Assembly: GCF_030253575.1 (NCBI RefSeq)
Contig: NC_080568.1
Span: 30,717,001-30,781,000, forward strand
Origin: Rhododendron vialii
Taxonomy: Eukaryota > Streptophyta > Magnoliopsida > Ericales > Ericaceae
Length of the DNA stretch: 64,000 nt
Direction of reading: 5' to 3'
In this document: in pieces, positions 32,504 to 44,714 of the stretch
How the letters are laid out: every line of letters starts with the position of its first letter
Numbering within the stretch: position 1 is the stretch's first letter
The notes under the pieces: generated by a model
Told to the model about the DNA's origin: nothing
Databases searched by the model: none
Seen by the model: only the letters and a program-made list of their open reading frames with translations
Position numbers and translations under genes: made by a program

Positions 32504-33332
32504 ATACGATGTTGGCTATGTGTGCAGCGTAGCTATCTTCGATCGGGAGATGATTGGGGGGAATTGAGCTAGAACACTGGGCCGATTACAATTACATGCT
32601 TTACTATTTTGTAATGGTATTTATATTTTGCTTTTATTTGGGTTTTCTTTTTGTTTTTCTTTTCTCTTGTTTCGAAATGGGGTTGTGGGTGTTCATGCAA
32701 TGGTATGTCCCTTTCTCCTATGATTCAGGGTTTAGAGAGGATTTGGAGAGGTCTGAGGCTTAGATGCGTTTGCGCACCTTTACTCAAATGCTAGTTCTTC
32801 CACATATTTGAGACCCGCTAGAAAAAAAAAATTTAAATCATGTTGATCTCCAGCAAGAGAGACGCTTTAATTTCACATACCCACACCACACAGAAGGAAC
32901 TATTGCTTGTCATCAAATTACCCGTTGTATCGATTGTTAATGGTGTGAATCATGTGTTCCGTTTTATATTCAATAGAATTAAATTGGTACACTGATGAGT
33001 CATGGCATCTATATTAATTCATTCTCTTTTCTCTTTCCTAAATCATCGTTTGCTTGTGGTTTCATAATTAAGCTTGGGTTGGCATTACAAAAGATTCGCG
33101 GAATTAACGGGGAACCACATCGTTCAGGTTGTTTTCTCTGCTTATTTCTTGCTAATGCGCCTCATCTTTCAATAATTACTGTTTTTTTGATAAATTGACT
33201 CACTTGAAAAGTCTTCTTTTTTTTTTTCCTTTTATTTTGTAGGATCCATGGAATACCAATTTGATTGAAAAGGTCATGAGGCGGTTGGAGAAGATGAAGA
33301 ACCCCTTTCCAGTAAAGTTGATGACGACTTAA

Positions 33333-34108
33333 CCAGGTGAGATGGGCGTTATTTTGCGGTAGACGGCTGCCATTTTTTTATTGGTTTATGAATCTCTAAC
33401 TCGATGGACATTTCTATCTTTTCCTGGTTTTTCGTTTTCTTCTAAATTTACAATAGTTTTAGCTAGCTGTTCGGATTTGGATTTGTTTTAAATTAATTTC
33501 GGGATTGAATGTTTGATGCATCATGGTTTGCTAATGTCCCAAAAAATTAAAAAGTAGATTTTCGGGATTTTAGCTTTCAAGAAACAATTTTGAGTTTATG
33601 GGAAAAGAATGTTACGAACAAATTTTGGGATTAGAGGGATTCTTGAAAGTTTAAAAAAAAATATGATCTAAAAGTTGATTTTGGATAAATTAGATTTGGA
33701 ATGGTTTCGGGAGGATTTTGGATTCTAGCAATTTAAAAGCTGTCTTTCAGCTTTTCTGCAATAAAATACTCCTATGGAATATGAGATTTAGTTATAAGCT
33801 AGCTAATAAAATTCTCCTAGCACAGTTTGTTTATCTCGTCTCCCTTCGGTGGAGGCCGGAGTCTGAGCCTCGTGAGAGGCGGATTTGGAGATCAAGGCTA
33901 TAAATAGACTCCGAATCTCTTGTTAACTAACACTCTAACACCTTGCTAAATCCTGTGAATGTATAAAGTGTTGAAAAAAAAATTCAAAATTATAATTTTA
34001 GTAGCAGGACAAAGTCAATTGGTTCGAGTATGATCGTAAAATTGTGAAAAGCTAATCGACAAAATGCATTCTTTCTTCTTTTTTATAGAGATTATGAATT
34101 CTTTCCAC
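33333..34108. other. 3' flank of copy 4
   Basis: Bases 33360-33760 match the flanks of copies 1 and 3' (GGATTTGGATTTGTTTTAAA, then TTTCGGGATTG). No gene is present. Confidence 0.6.
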
Positions 34109-34466
34109 CGGTAGTGAAAAATCGATCTCCCTCTTTCACCACCACCCTTTTCAGTCCTACCGTATGTTTATTGTTGATCTAAACCGTTCATTTTGATCGG
34201 ACATCGATAGGAGTATCAAAATTGAATTTTGCTTTATAAAATGGGTAGTTTATATTTATTATTATTGACAGAAATCAGATTGTCCATTTTATAAACTAAA
34301 ATTCAAATTTTAATATATCTATCGATTTCCGATCAAGCTGATTTTTTTGAATGACAGTACTATATTGTGGGTCTTAAACTATGAACAACTCAAATCACAA
34401 CAATAGACACTCGATGGGGCTCATAATAGGCAGTAGTAGAAAAGTGAGATTTTACACCGGCAGTAG
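34109..34466. mobile_element. Foldback MITE
   Basis: CCGGTAGTGAAAAATC at the left mirrors GATTTTACACCGGCAG at the right. The interior has a central inverted repeat around TTTATAAAATGG and CCATTTTATAAA. Non-coding. Confidence 0.5.
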
Positions 34467-34952
34467 ATAGAAATTTTTTATTTTTTAATATATCAACGAC
34501 GAAAAAGGTGAAAAACAAATTGTTTTCCATCAGTAGGTGGTCCAGGCTTTGCTGGGCTTGGAGAACTATCCTGAGGCCCATTCCACAACAAATCAGGTCC
34601 GAAAATATTCATATAGCCCAGCCCACTGGGCTTAAACCACAAATCTCAAGCGCTACAAATCAAGGCCGGTTAGACCTAGCTAGACCGGCCTTATGTTTTT
34701 GACGAGCAAGATAATTTTTGACGACCAAGCTAAATTCCGACGTACCCAAAAAAATAAAATAAAATAATTCTAGCGTGGGACAAACTGGTTGTAAGGCTAA
34801 CTTCTTTTCTTTTTTTTTTTGAGAAACGGAAATTTAATTTCATTGCAAATGCTGAAATCTATCTAGAACTATGTACATTGTACGATGGGAGTGCCATATA
34901 CCAAAAAGGGGAAAGGATTCACTAAAATTCGAAGATACAAAAAGTAATTAGG

Positions 34953-35165
34953 CTCCGTTCTAGAGAGGTCCCTTAAAAAATAAGTACATATTTACAATGT
35001 TCAAGTTTAAAAATAATAAGCTTACTGAAATCAAAAAATATGCAATATAGATCTTGTTTGACCTTATAAAAAAATTTAAAAATTATTTTCGTAAACTCAT
35101 TATTTTTAAATTTAAAAATAATTCTTTATTTTTTAAGTACTTATTTGAGTTTCTGGAACGGGACC
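34953..35165. mobile_element. MITE of the CCCGTTCCAGAAA family
   Basis: Ends GGCTCCGTTCTAGAGAGG and TTTCTGGAACGGGACC, with TAAAAAATAAG motifs inside both ends. A related copy follows at 35763-36003 (GCCCCGTTTCAGAAACT to TCGTTCTAAAACTGGGC). Confidence 0.6.
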
Positions 35166-35762
35166 TAAGCCACGGTCTTTCGTGGTTGAATCTGCATTGA
35201 ACTACGGTGATAATAACATAATCAGATCAACTCTTGGGCTAGGCTTTTACCCTTTTCAGATTTTCGGTTATTTTAGGCTTCGTTCACTTGGGGTTTTCAG
35301 AAGTCAGAATCACCCCCTCTCTCAACACGGTTTTGTAATAAATCTTTTATCTCGACACATTACTTTTGTGAGAATTTTTGTTAGATTATTTATTCCGTCT
35401 CGACAAGAGAAGTCGAAAAAGAAAACAATCAGAAGCCGTTCCATTTCAACAGTAAAAAGAATGTTAGAAAAAAAAAGGTTTTTCAAATTCAAAAATCATG
35501 TGTTTACGCAAATAATTTCTCTATCAATATGAATCTTATTTGATAAATCTCATTGCGATCTTTTAAACGGTGCAAAAAAAATTCAAAAATCATTTTTAAT
35601 TTTCGTTATATTTGAGTTTGAAATTACGGTTTTTTTTTTTTAAAAAAGGTTTTTGGAGATGCGGAGTAGGGCCAATCATTAATCAAATTTTTTAATAAAG
35701 ACACAAAAATAATACAATAAATCTGTTTGATTCACCATTTTTTACGTTTACAAGGACTGTAA

Positions 35763-36003
35763 TGCCCCGTTTCAGAAACTTTCTTAAAAAATAAGTAACT
35801 TATTTCACATTTTTAAATTCAAAAATAATGTTAATAAAAAATATTTTTTTAATATTTTTTTATATCGTATAAAAGATTTCATTAAAATCTTTCAAACAAA
35901 ATTCATATTACATATTTTTAAATTTCAATAAACTTATAATTTTTAAATTTAAAATTACTTTATTAAAAAATAAAAATTTAAAACTCGTTCTAAAACTGGG
36001 CCC
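35763..36003. mobile_element. MITE of the CCCGTTCCAGAAA family
   Basis: Second copy within 1 kb, more diverged at its right end. AT-rich, non-coding. Confidence 0.55.
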
Positions 36004-36559
36004 AATACCTTTCGTTTTCGTTGAAACGAACCACTAGTTTAAAAAAATTTGTCACAAAAGTACTGTACTCTGTAAGAAATATGAGTACGAAAAAAGTTGT
36101 ACAAGCTACACCAAAAGCTTGAGAAGTCACATCACTGTGATTTGGGATTAAATGGGTCGCATCTTGGTTTCTGTTTGGTCTGTTCCCTATGGACAAGCTA
36201 CACCAACCACATCCACATGCAACCAGCCCCTTAAATGATGTACTCCAAATCGGAGGCCGAGTCCCCGCCGTGCTTGAAAAGCGCTGGAAAAAGCAGCGCC
36301 TGCAAACGTCGTCGCTTGGGGCCTAGTTAGACAGGCCATTCATTCACCTTTTGCTCCTCTCTCCCATACTCTATCTTTTGCTCCTCTCTTTATTGTATGA
36401 ATTATTTTGACCATTAAAATATTATTTTTATGTTAAAGAGTTATCCATTAAAATATTACTTTTTCTCTCTCCCTATCACTCTCTCATCCTCTCTTATTTT
36501 TTTTATATATTATTAAACAGTTTTAAAAAAATTAAGTGCTCAAATTTACGATCTATTTT

Positions 36560-36785
36560 ATTTCTGAATTTGTAGGGGCGAAATTAAGTAGTTAAGTAGT
36601 TTCGCCTCCACAAATTAAGAAAAAATCCTTACCGATATCGGGTTGTGCTGATTTTTTACAGGGCTCCATAAAAAAATGTTTGAAAAATAATGGGTGGTTT
36701 GAATCATCTTTGTGGGACCTGAGATGGGCCTCACAAAACGGATATGTACATAATATGTACATTTCATATGTACCCCTAGTATTTT
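36560..36785. mobile_element. Partial copy of a foldback element
   Basis: Contains AAAAAATCCTTACCGATATC and TATGTACCCCTAGTA. These match the right arm of the complete foldback element at 59905-60290. Only about half is present. Confidence 0.55.
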
Positions 36786-36879
36786 TGGTAATTAAAATCC
36801 AAAACCCCAAAACGAACAGGGTTAAAATTAGCGAGAAAGAAGAATGAGAAAAGCCACGTGAAAACTTTATATCCATTTA

Positions 36880-37300
36880 AAAACTAATTGTCAATAAGTG
36901 AAGAGGTCTCAAACGTTATCAAGTGATCACGCATCCCACCCCCAAGTAATATGAGACTCTATTTCCTTGAGATCCCCCTCACGTGCATCCTTGTTTTGAG
37001 GTATGCCACGTGTGGTGTAGATTGTGAATATATTTTTTAAAATGTGGAGTGGAATGGATTCCCGCTCTGATACCATGTATAAATTTTGTGTCTATCTCAA
37101 AACTCATTCCAGTCCCAAGCAATATGACTTTATTCGGTTGTGGGATTGGAGATTTGATTTTGGATTCTCTCTACTTTTTACCTATATTTTCAATCATTAC
37201 TTTTATTTTTCTCTTTATCTTTTTCTAATAATTACCTTTATTTTCAATCATTATTTTATTTTTTTCTATACTTATTACGTACAAAATCTAAATTCAAAAT
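36880..37300 (-). mobile_element. Possible TRIM or LTR remnant
   Basis: GCTCTGATACCATG at about 37064 is the reverse complement of a tRNA-Met primer-binding site beside an LTR border. Flanking sequences share short similar blocks (CCCAAGTAATATGA and CCCAAGCAATATGAC). The LTR ends cannot be set. Confidence 0.35.
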
Positions 37301-37378
37301 TCCAAAATGAATCGGCTGGACTCTATTTTCTTAACAAAACGCAGTGTGAAAATTGAGATCGATTGCACATAACATTTT

Positions 37379-37800
37379 AGGCCCGTTTGATAACAATGCT
37401 AGATGATTGTGATTCATAAGGAGATAGAATTATGATTGAAATTGGTAATAAGAATGAATTGGTAAGGAGATGAGATTGGTGATGAGTATGTTTTTTTTAG
37501 ATGAAATTATTAATATCATGTTTGTTTCACATGGGATATGATTGGCTTGATAGTATACATTTTCGTTTTTGCTCTTCACATGGGATATGATTGGTAAGAA
37601 GATAAGATTGGTGAAGGCTATTTTCGTATTTGTGCATTGACAAAGAGGGGATTGGATTGTTAATATCAAATGAGAGAGATCCTTCTCAATATCTCTAAGG
37701 ACTGATAATCCTAACTCATTTTGGATTACTAAACACAGTATTAATAGTCCCATAGAATTGATAATCCAATCCCAAGCGCTAACATGGTTATCAAACGGGA
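37379..37800. mobile_element. MITE with CCCGTTTGATAAC inverted ends
   Basis: The left end GGCCCGTTTGATAACAATG is mirrored by TGGTTATCAAACGGGAGC. The interior has repeated GGGATATGATTGG motifs. About 420 bp, non-coding. Flanks TTA and TCA are not an exact target duplication. Confidence 0.65.
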
Positions 37801-38731
37801 GCTCAAGGGATTATGCGTTCCAACTCCTTTTCATATCCATTCAGCGCACTGGTTTGATAGGATGGCGGATGCTATTGAGGCTGTCTTTGACTTCACTTTC
37901 CAGATCTGTAGATCTTCAGATACAGGAAAAAAGAAAAGAAAAGAAAAAGAAATTAGTGTGAGAAGGGATTATGTGAGAAATTTTTTGATGGAGACAGATA
38001 GATTGAAAAATTTATTAAGGCTTTCCGTTTTTGTAAACTTATTTTTCTCTTTCGTTTTGTGTATTTTGTTTTTTTTTTTTTGAATTTTTGTCATATTTTT
38101 TTGAATTAATCATCCGTCTCGATAAGAAGAGTCTAAAAAGTATGAATTTATAATAGAAAGCAAAAAAACATTCGCTAAAGACAAAAAAAGTCTTAAGCAG
38201 CTGTCTTATTTGTCTAAAGTGTCGTCTTATTTTAATTTTTTTAACATCGGTCCATATTTTTATACTTTTTCGATTATTGACATTTCCAAGCGATTTCTTT
38301 TTCTAATGCTAATTGGGCTGGAACGTCCATGAATTTGATCAATTACTCCTTCGCGCTTTATGAGCGAACATGGATATATGACCTATGTCCACTTTAATAG
38401 CCATGAGTCTAACCTGGCCTTTTTTTTGCACCTCATAGTGAGGATAATCTCCCAGTAGTGTTTAAGGACGAGGTTTTGCGAAAGATAATTGATATATGAT
38501 TTATTCGAAGCTATCACCGGTATCGTAAAAAATATCGAAATAAATTTTAAACTTATAAATTTTCAAGATCGCAACCTAAGAACCGTGCAGAGAATAAAAG
38601 GCTAAGTTTAAAACTTGTAAATGAACAAAGTGGACTCATGTACGATTCTCTCTTGGTTCTATTCAAGGTCTAAAACAACGAAATCTCTAATAAATATAAC
38701 CAGTTCATTTGGACAAACAACTCATTCAAAG

Positions 38732-39328
38732 TAGGGATGGCAATCTCAGTCGATTCGTTCGAACCCGCCCCGTTCCCCCCCCCCCCCCGGAACTTCGGGG
38801 ATTCGTTTGGGGATTGGGTAGGATATGGGGATAGGTCTGTCCCCGCCCCGAACCCTACTCGTCCCCGTTCCCCGTACGTTACCCGCCCCGTCCCGTCCCC
38901 GAATCCCCGAAATATATATATTTATATATAAAAAGTGATAAATATGGCCGTTCCTGATACCTTACTTTATTTTATTTTGTTGATTTTTCTAATTCTGTTT
39001 GTGGAGCTTTGTTGGTTCCTAACTTTCTGGCCAACCGACAACCGTTATTAGTACTGTTTCCTCAGCCCTTTTTCCCTGGAAAAAAATACAAAACAATCCA
39101 AGTCCTTTCGGCTTTCACATGCTAGTATATGCTGTTAGGTGCTGAAATTGTGAAATACAGGTGCCCAAATTCCGAATCCCCGTTTTGGATCCCCGTTCTC
39201 CGTTTGGGTCGGGAATGGAAGAAAAAAACAAATCTCCATTGGAGATCGGGTCGGAGATGAGGATGAGGTGGGGGGTAATGGGTAGGGGTGGAGGTGGAGG
39301 TAGTACCCCGTCCCCATTGCCATCCCTA
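38732..39328. mobile_element. Non-autonomous hAT element, 597 bp
   Basis: Inverted ends TAGGGATGGCAAT and ATTGCCATCCCTA. A perfect 8-bp duplication ATTCAAAG flanks it (38724-38731 and 39329-39336). The subterminal regions are rich in CCCCGTCCCC and GGGGAT motifs, including a 14-C run at 38775-38788. It shares the TAGGGATGGCAA terminus with the Pack-hAT at 1478, but its interior is different. Confidence 0.92.
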
Positions 39329-39639
39329 ATTCAAAGTGAGTGTTGTAAGTCAAAAATATAGTTGCCGTTATTTTTCAAAAAAATCGATTGCCCATAGTCT
39401 CGAATGGACAAAGCCTATAACCAAAAAAGCTTGGCTCAATGTATGATTCACAATAATGATCCAAATAATGATCCATAAAAGTTATTTGACTGAAGATCAA
39501 TATATATTTCGAGTTTATCTCTCCTAGCGTTTTCAATAAAAAAATTCTACATTTTCTTTCCGTTTCGTTAAGCTTTTTATTTTTCGCTTTACGAGACATG
39601 TTATTTTCTAATAACAATACATCACATTCAATTCAAAAA

Positions 39640-41105
39640 ATAACCCTTAGGTACGACAAAGGTGGTCAAAAGTTGATATATTTTCGTCGAATATATTTTG
39701 ATTAGTGGAACATCACCCTTAGGTACGACAAAGGTGGTCAAAAGTTTTTCATTTTTTTTAGGTGCTAATCTAACTATTCTAAAAATAATAGTTTAGAAAT
39801 TTGATACTATTTTCGTAAAATATGTGTTTGGACTCTTCGATGACGTAAATTCCCCACGTAGATGTAAAATTCACACACCAAACCATTTATATAAATCTTT
39901 TATATTTATATTTGTGTGGAACCTATGTGTATATATCTACCTATATGTCCATTATATTTTCCAAAAATCTACTCCTACCGTTCTCGTTCTCGTTCTCATT
40001 TATTGCTTCCATTGTCACTCTTAATCACACCGTCAAAATGTGTTTTGAAGAATTTAGATTTAAAACAAACTATTAATGATCTAAATTATTTATTTCCGGT
40101 CAAATCTTAAAAATATATCTTAACCATTTATCACCGAGAAGAACGATAAAATTAAGCGAGGGGTAAAACAGAGCAGGTAGTCGGACTATTATATTTTTGG
40201 GCCCCAGCCCTAAAATACGGGGGTAGATCATAGATGGCTACTGGCGAGGCAGTTCGCAGACAGAAACTGTGGGCCTCTGCATGCGAAGTTAAAGGAAAAG
40301 TGGACAAAAAGTTCCAACACATTTTAAAAGATTTTTTTCAAACATCTTTTCCTCTCTCTCCTCCCGTTACGACAGGAAGATTGTTTCTTCTCTCTCTGTA
40401 ACGCCGCCCAACCCAATCATCCCACGGACGAGTTTACGAACATCTTGATTATTTTCATTTTTAATTTGATCCAAAACGTTTCATTAACACCGGAATTAGG
40501 CGATGAAACATGATTTTGATAATCCACTCTCTATAATGGCACTTTAAAATTTATCTTTTTATTATGTCTTATTATGTATAATTTTTATTTACACTAAAAA
40601 ATATATTTTGAAGTGTTGTTATAAAAAAATAGAGTGTCAAAATCATTTGTCTAAAGAGACGCATAAGAAATTACTTTCTTACATGCGATTAACCTAAAAA
40701 ATTGTACTCTGATCAATTGTTTGAAAAGCCAACCCTTTTTTATGATTTTACTTTTTCATGGTTAACTAACCTTTAGACAGTGGCATTTTATTTTTTATTT
40801 TATAATCTCACATGATTAAGATGCAAAGTAGAGTGACAGTGGTTAAAACTGGAGTGCTAAAATCAATTTTCTTTTGACCTATTCTCAATTTCATCTTATG
40901 TTTGAGAGGGTCAAGTTTGATACTACAATTTCAAAAAATTAGGAAAAAATAGGGGTTCTTCTTCATTTTTACTACCCAATCACATTTCATCCATCAAATT
41001 AGTTATGATAAATTTATTTGCAAAAAAAAATTAATACCAATCACAAGATATTTTAAAAAAATTAAAAAACAAGATCAACATTAGATATATTTTTGTACTA
41101 ATGAA
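39640..41105. repeat. Segmental duplicate of the flank upstream of copy 4
   Basis: Shares blocks in the same order with 26600-27700: CTTAGGTACGACA, CTAATCTAACTATTCTAA, TTCCCCACGTAGATGTAAAA, GATTTTACTTTTTCATGGTT and CCTATTCTCAATTTCATCTT. A GGTACGACAAAGGTGGTCAA block is repeated in tandem at 39648 and 39721. No gene is recognised. Confidence 0.65.
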
Positions 41106-41215
41106 CGCTTTGTTTGGATTGATGTTTGAAATTTTTTTTGAAAAATAGTAGAGGTAATAAGTGGATAGAGATAAAGAGAGAAATGTTGGGAGTAGGAGAA
41201 ATCTAGGAGGAATTT

Positions 41216-43107
41216 TGTAACGCCCCGATTTTTGGGTACGTTAACGAGGCATTTATTACATAATAAAGAGAATCTGGCTCATAAATACATCATAAGTAAA
41301 TGGTACATTTATTCAACAAGAATGGAAACTAGGGTTCCTAACACTATTTTGCTTGCTCTTCCATCTTAGCAAGCTCATCTGCTCCAAAAGCTTCCACGTT
41401 GAACTGTTTGTCTTGAACATCGATCTACAAGGTCTGACACATTATACCAGCGTCGCCACCGATATAATATGTCAGGGTCACCAAAAGGTAACACCGTGAG
41501 CTACAAAAGCTCAGCAGAACAATCTCATACCCGCTAACCCATAACTTACAAACAACAGGTTATACAATCATCGATTTCCACATGATACATGTATACACAG
41601 CTAACAACGACACATCCATATTCGTTAATCAACTATCGTTGGTGTCCAAGATTTTCTGAGTTTCTGCTATGCGACTCATCGTAGACCGTGTCAACATTTT
41701 CACATACCAATCCATCTTTCAAAAAATTTTTTTTACACACCCAACCTCGGTTCCGCCGTTCCGAGTTCTCGAGTATCCTCACAATGGTTCTGCCGCACTG
41801 GGTTCCCATTGGCACACAATTGCATTGGCTCCTTTCTGCGGATAACCAAGCCACAATTCAAAACCCTTGGTTCCACCGCTCCGTGTTCCCGAGTATCCCA
41901 CAATGGTTCTGCCGCTCCGAGTTCCCATTTGGGTTTTCGAAAATTCATCCCTCGGTTCCGCTGCTCCGGGTTCTCGAGTATCTCCACAATGATTCCGCCG
42001 CTCCGGATTCTCATTGGGTTTTTCACAAATCTTTCTTTTACACACGCACACACACAACTCACATTATGCAACCAAAATCGATCATAATGTAGTTTCAAAA
42101 TATTTCCTTCCTCGAAATACATTTCCTTTCATTGACCACACCCTAAGTGCCATATTTTTACTTTCTCGATTTTCGTGTTTCGTTTTCATACAAATACTCC
42201 GCGATAGGACAAAAGCAAGCATGAATCTAACAAGATCATCCAACTTCATAATATACCACAAGTAACACAATCAATTCACATATGCAACTCAAACTCCTCG
42301 AAATATCAAATGCGAATACTTCGATCCAAATAGTAAGTTTTAACTTTTTCGAAAACCGTTCTTTCTTAGTAATTCAAAACAACAACGTTATACTTGAGTA
42401 AGTAAGTAAATAGGAAGTAAGTAAGTATTTCCTTACCATTCTTCTAGGCGGTAGTAACGGCTTACGGACGGTAATCAGCGGTCGGACGGAGTAACTTCCT
42501 ACAGTATGCCTTCGGGAGTTTCGAAAGAGAATAGTTTCTCTCGAAACTTCTTGACTAACACTACTCTACTTTATGGATCGAAGGGTGGTCGGGTGGCGGT
42601 TTAGTGGCGGCTTTGGATGAATTTCTTGAAGAACTCAAGAATACTCAAGAACAAAGTAAGAACAAACTAGAACACTAGAATTTTCTAGAGATAGAAGTTG
42701 CTAGGTGAAGGTGTGAGTTGAATGAGAAACATAGGGTGCTATTTATAGCCAAAATCTTGGGCTCTCCCTCCCCTCTCATGGCCGGCCCTCTCTCTCTCTC
42801 CAAATCCTCCATGGATTTGCTCTATTAACTTGTCAAATCACATCACATGTCATGCCATGCCTTGTCCAATCGTATCTTAGATGTAAGGCTATAGAATCAA
42901 GTAAGATCTTAGGCTTTTTAGGTGAATCTACGTAATTACAACCTAGGTCTAGCTTGTAATCAAATCTTAGGCTAACAAAGGCTAGGATTGTGTCATAATG
43001 GCCCATCAATAGGTTGTCATTAGGCAAATAGGCTTAGGGCTATTAAGTAGCTTGGAGTGTACTACACACTAGCACACACCTCGCTTTCTCTTTCCTCTCC
43101 CAACCGG

Positions 43108-43139
<32 letters not shown>

Positions 43140-43955
43140 ATGCTAGTATACACACACATATGTATATAACCAAGTACAACTACAATTAAGTACTATATGA
43201 ATCTTTCTAGATTGCAAGTACAAGATTCCCTCATAAAAGAAATCAAATAAGCACATGTTTTTATTAAACTATAATATTAAAGTACAAAATAATCTCAAGG
43301 TACAAGTTAAATCTTCTCGTCTTTCAAGTACAAGTCAATTAAAGAATGACTAATGGTATTAACCAATGGGTAATAATTTCTCTAGCAGGTAAAGACCAAT
43401 GGATAAAAGAAGTACAAGTACTTTTATACTTAAAATAAGATTTATTAAAAGACTATATGCCCTATATGTACTTTAAACAAAATATAATAATGAAAAGGTT
43501 ATTAACCAATGGACAAAAGTTATCATAATATTATGGACCAAAGAATAAAGAATAAAGTAAGTTTGATGAGAAAATTCGAAGTGACAAGATTGGCTTCTAG
43601 AAAACAAGGTACAAGATTCTTTTATTATGACTAGTCAAATCAAATTTATTGGAAGATTTTCTAGTCACATCGGTACTTTATTGGTCATAAGACTCTATTA
43701 CCCAAGGGTTACTAACTTCCTTAACGGTTATTATCCAATGGGTAAAGGATCCAAGGAACTAGGTAGTTGGTTTCTAACTAATCGGTTTAGAATCTAGTTC
43801 TATGTGCTCGGGAAACTACTTAGCCAATGGTTAAAATTTATGGATGAAAATTTAATTATCACGAAATATCGGAAATATAGAAGGAATATAAAAAGTAGAA
43901 ATAAAATTCAAATATTTAACGAAATTTTTATTGACCAAAATTCGGGGGCGTTACA
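41216..43955. mobile_element. Long solo LTR (Ty3/gypsy, Tekay/Del-like ends)
   Basis: Starts TGTAACGCCCCGA and ends GGGGGCGTTACA. It is flanked by a perfect 5-bp duplication AATTT (41211-41215 and 43956-43960). The 2740-bp length and complementary TGTAACGCCCC termini fit the long LTRs of Tekay/Del-like elements. No gag or pol frame and no second LTR are present. Imperfect repeats at 41745-42010 create overlapping open frames on both strands. It splits an older MITE-like sequence (41105-41215 and 43956-44000). Confidence 0.85.
41745..42010. repeat. Minisatellite inside the long LTR
   Basis: Imperfect units based on GGTTCCGCCGCTCCGGGTTC, then CGAGTATC and CACAATGG, recur four or more times. 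The repeats explain the 129-aa and 134-aa open frames on opposite strands; neither resembles a known protein. Confidence 0.75.
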
Positions 43956-44080
43956 AATTTTTTAAAGAATGCTTTTTGAATCTTAAAAAGAACAAGGCAG
44001 AAGTCAAAAAAAAAAAAAAAGAGAAAAAAGAAAAAAGAAAAATATAGAAAAATGTGTTGGAGAGGGTCTTGTTATTTCTC

Positions 44081-44466
44081 CAGAAACACTACAGTCACCG
44101 ACTGGGAGGGTCGGTGACCGGCCACCGATCCTGTGTGAGGTCCACTCCGGGCCTCGCACAAATGATCCGAGCCGCTCAATAATTTAAAAAAAAAATTGAA
44201 TGGGCCATGTGAGAAATAAGCTCAATCCGATATGTGTACGTGCTCGATTCGAGCCGTTCCAAAATCAGATGATCCAAGCCGTTCAAAAATAAAAGTTTGG
44301 AATGAGCACGTACTCACATCGGATTGAGCTTATTTTTCATGCAGACCACTCGGTTTTTTTTTTTTAAATTATTGAGCGGTTTGGATCATTCGTGCGGGAC
44401 CCGAAATGGACCCCACACGCGGTCAGTGGCCGGTCACCGACCGGGGGTCGGTGACTGTAGCACTGC
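44081..44466. mobile_element. Foldback MULE-type MITE in the MORC promoter region
   Basis: Arms of about 120 bp (outer part CTACAGTCACCGAC, inner part AATGATCCGAGCCGCTCAAT) are inverted copies. An 11-bp repeat TGTTATTTCTC flanks it (44070-44080 and 44467-44477). Its right end is only about 250 bp before the MORC start codon. Non-coding, able to form a long hairpin if transcribed. Confidence 0.8.
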
Positions 44467-44477
44467 TGTTATTTCTC

Positions 44478-44714
44478 GTGCAAGTTTGGCGTGTGTGAGG
44501 GGCCCCCACCATCCATCAGTCGCAACGTGCTGTGCGTCTGCGTGTGGTACTAATAGGTAAAAAATATTGATTTTTACTAGATCGAGGTTAATCCACGGGT
44601 GCGCACTATTTACTGTCACAAAAGTCGTCCTTCTTCGGACCTGTTCTTTGAATATCCCTCTCTCTCTCTCTCTCCGGCCGGCAAAACTCCTTCCTCATCC
44701 CAACCGCCATTGAC
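44478..44714 (+). promoter_or_regulatory. Promoter and 5' leader of the MORC gene
   Basis: The space between the foldback element and the ATG has no obvious TATA box. It carries a CT tract (44658-44675) shortly before the start codon, a common feature of plant 5' leaders. The transcription start is not determined. Confidence 0.4.

Larger units (their letters stand above)
27911..33332 (+). pseudogene. Array copy 4: long MORC-tail gene with an extra module
   Basis: Exon N at 27911 keeps MALRLLGRKLM, and a GTG|GTC donor is possible at about 28009. MORC-derived exons: A 28846-28925 (three NRQL units), B 29025-29079, C 29544-29986, D/B 30093-30200, C 31018-31140, D/B 31249-31365, C-like 33073-33127 and terminal 33243-33332 (TAA). 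The B-C-D module is therefore repeated three times. Damage: the donor after B is TTGAGT instead of GT, a hAT-like MITE (about 29639-29942) splits the first C exon, and the 55-nt C-like exon shifts the frame of the last exon. The individual exons 30093-31365 remain open. Upstream, TATATTTAAG near 27838 replaces the TATAAATAG motif. Confidence 0.7.

Noticed and set aside
3712-33332. Array copies as degraded full MORC genes
   Set aside because: No trace of exons 1-16 (ATPase motifs FAELLDN, DNGGGM, GNGFKTS) occurs upstream of any copy. Homology starts within MORC intron 16.
41733-42122. 129-aa and 134-aa frames on opposite strands
   Set aside because: Both are by-products of the GC-rich minisatellite inside the solo LTR.
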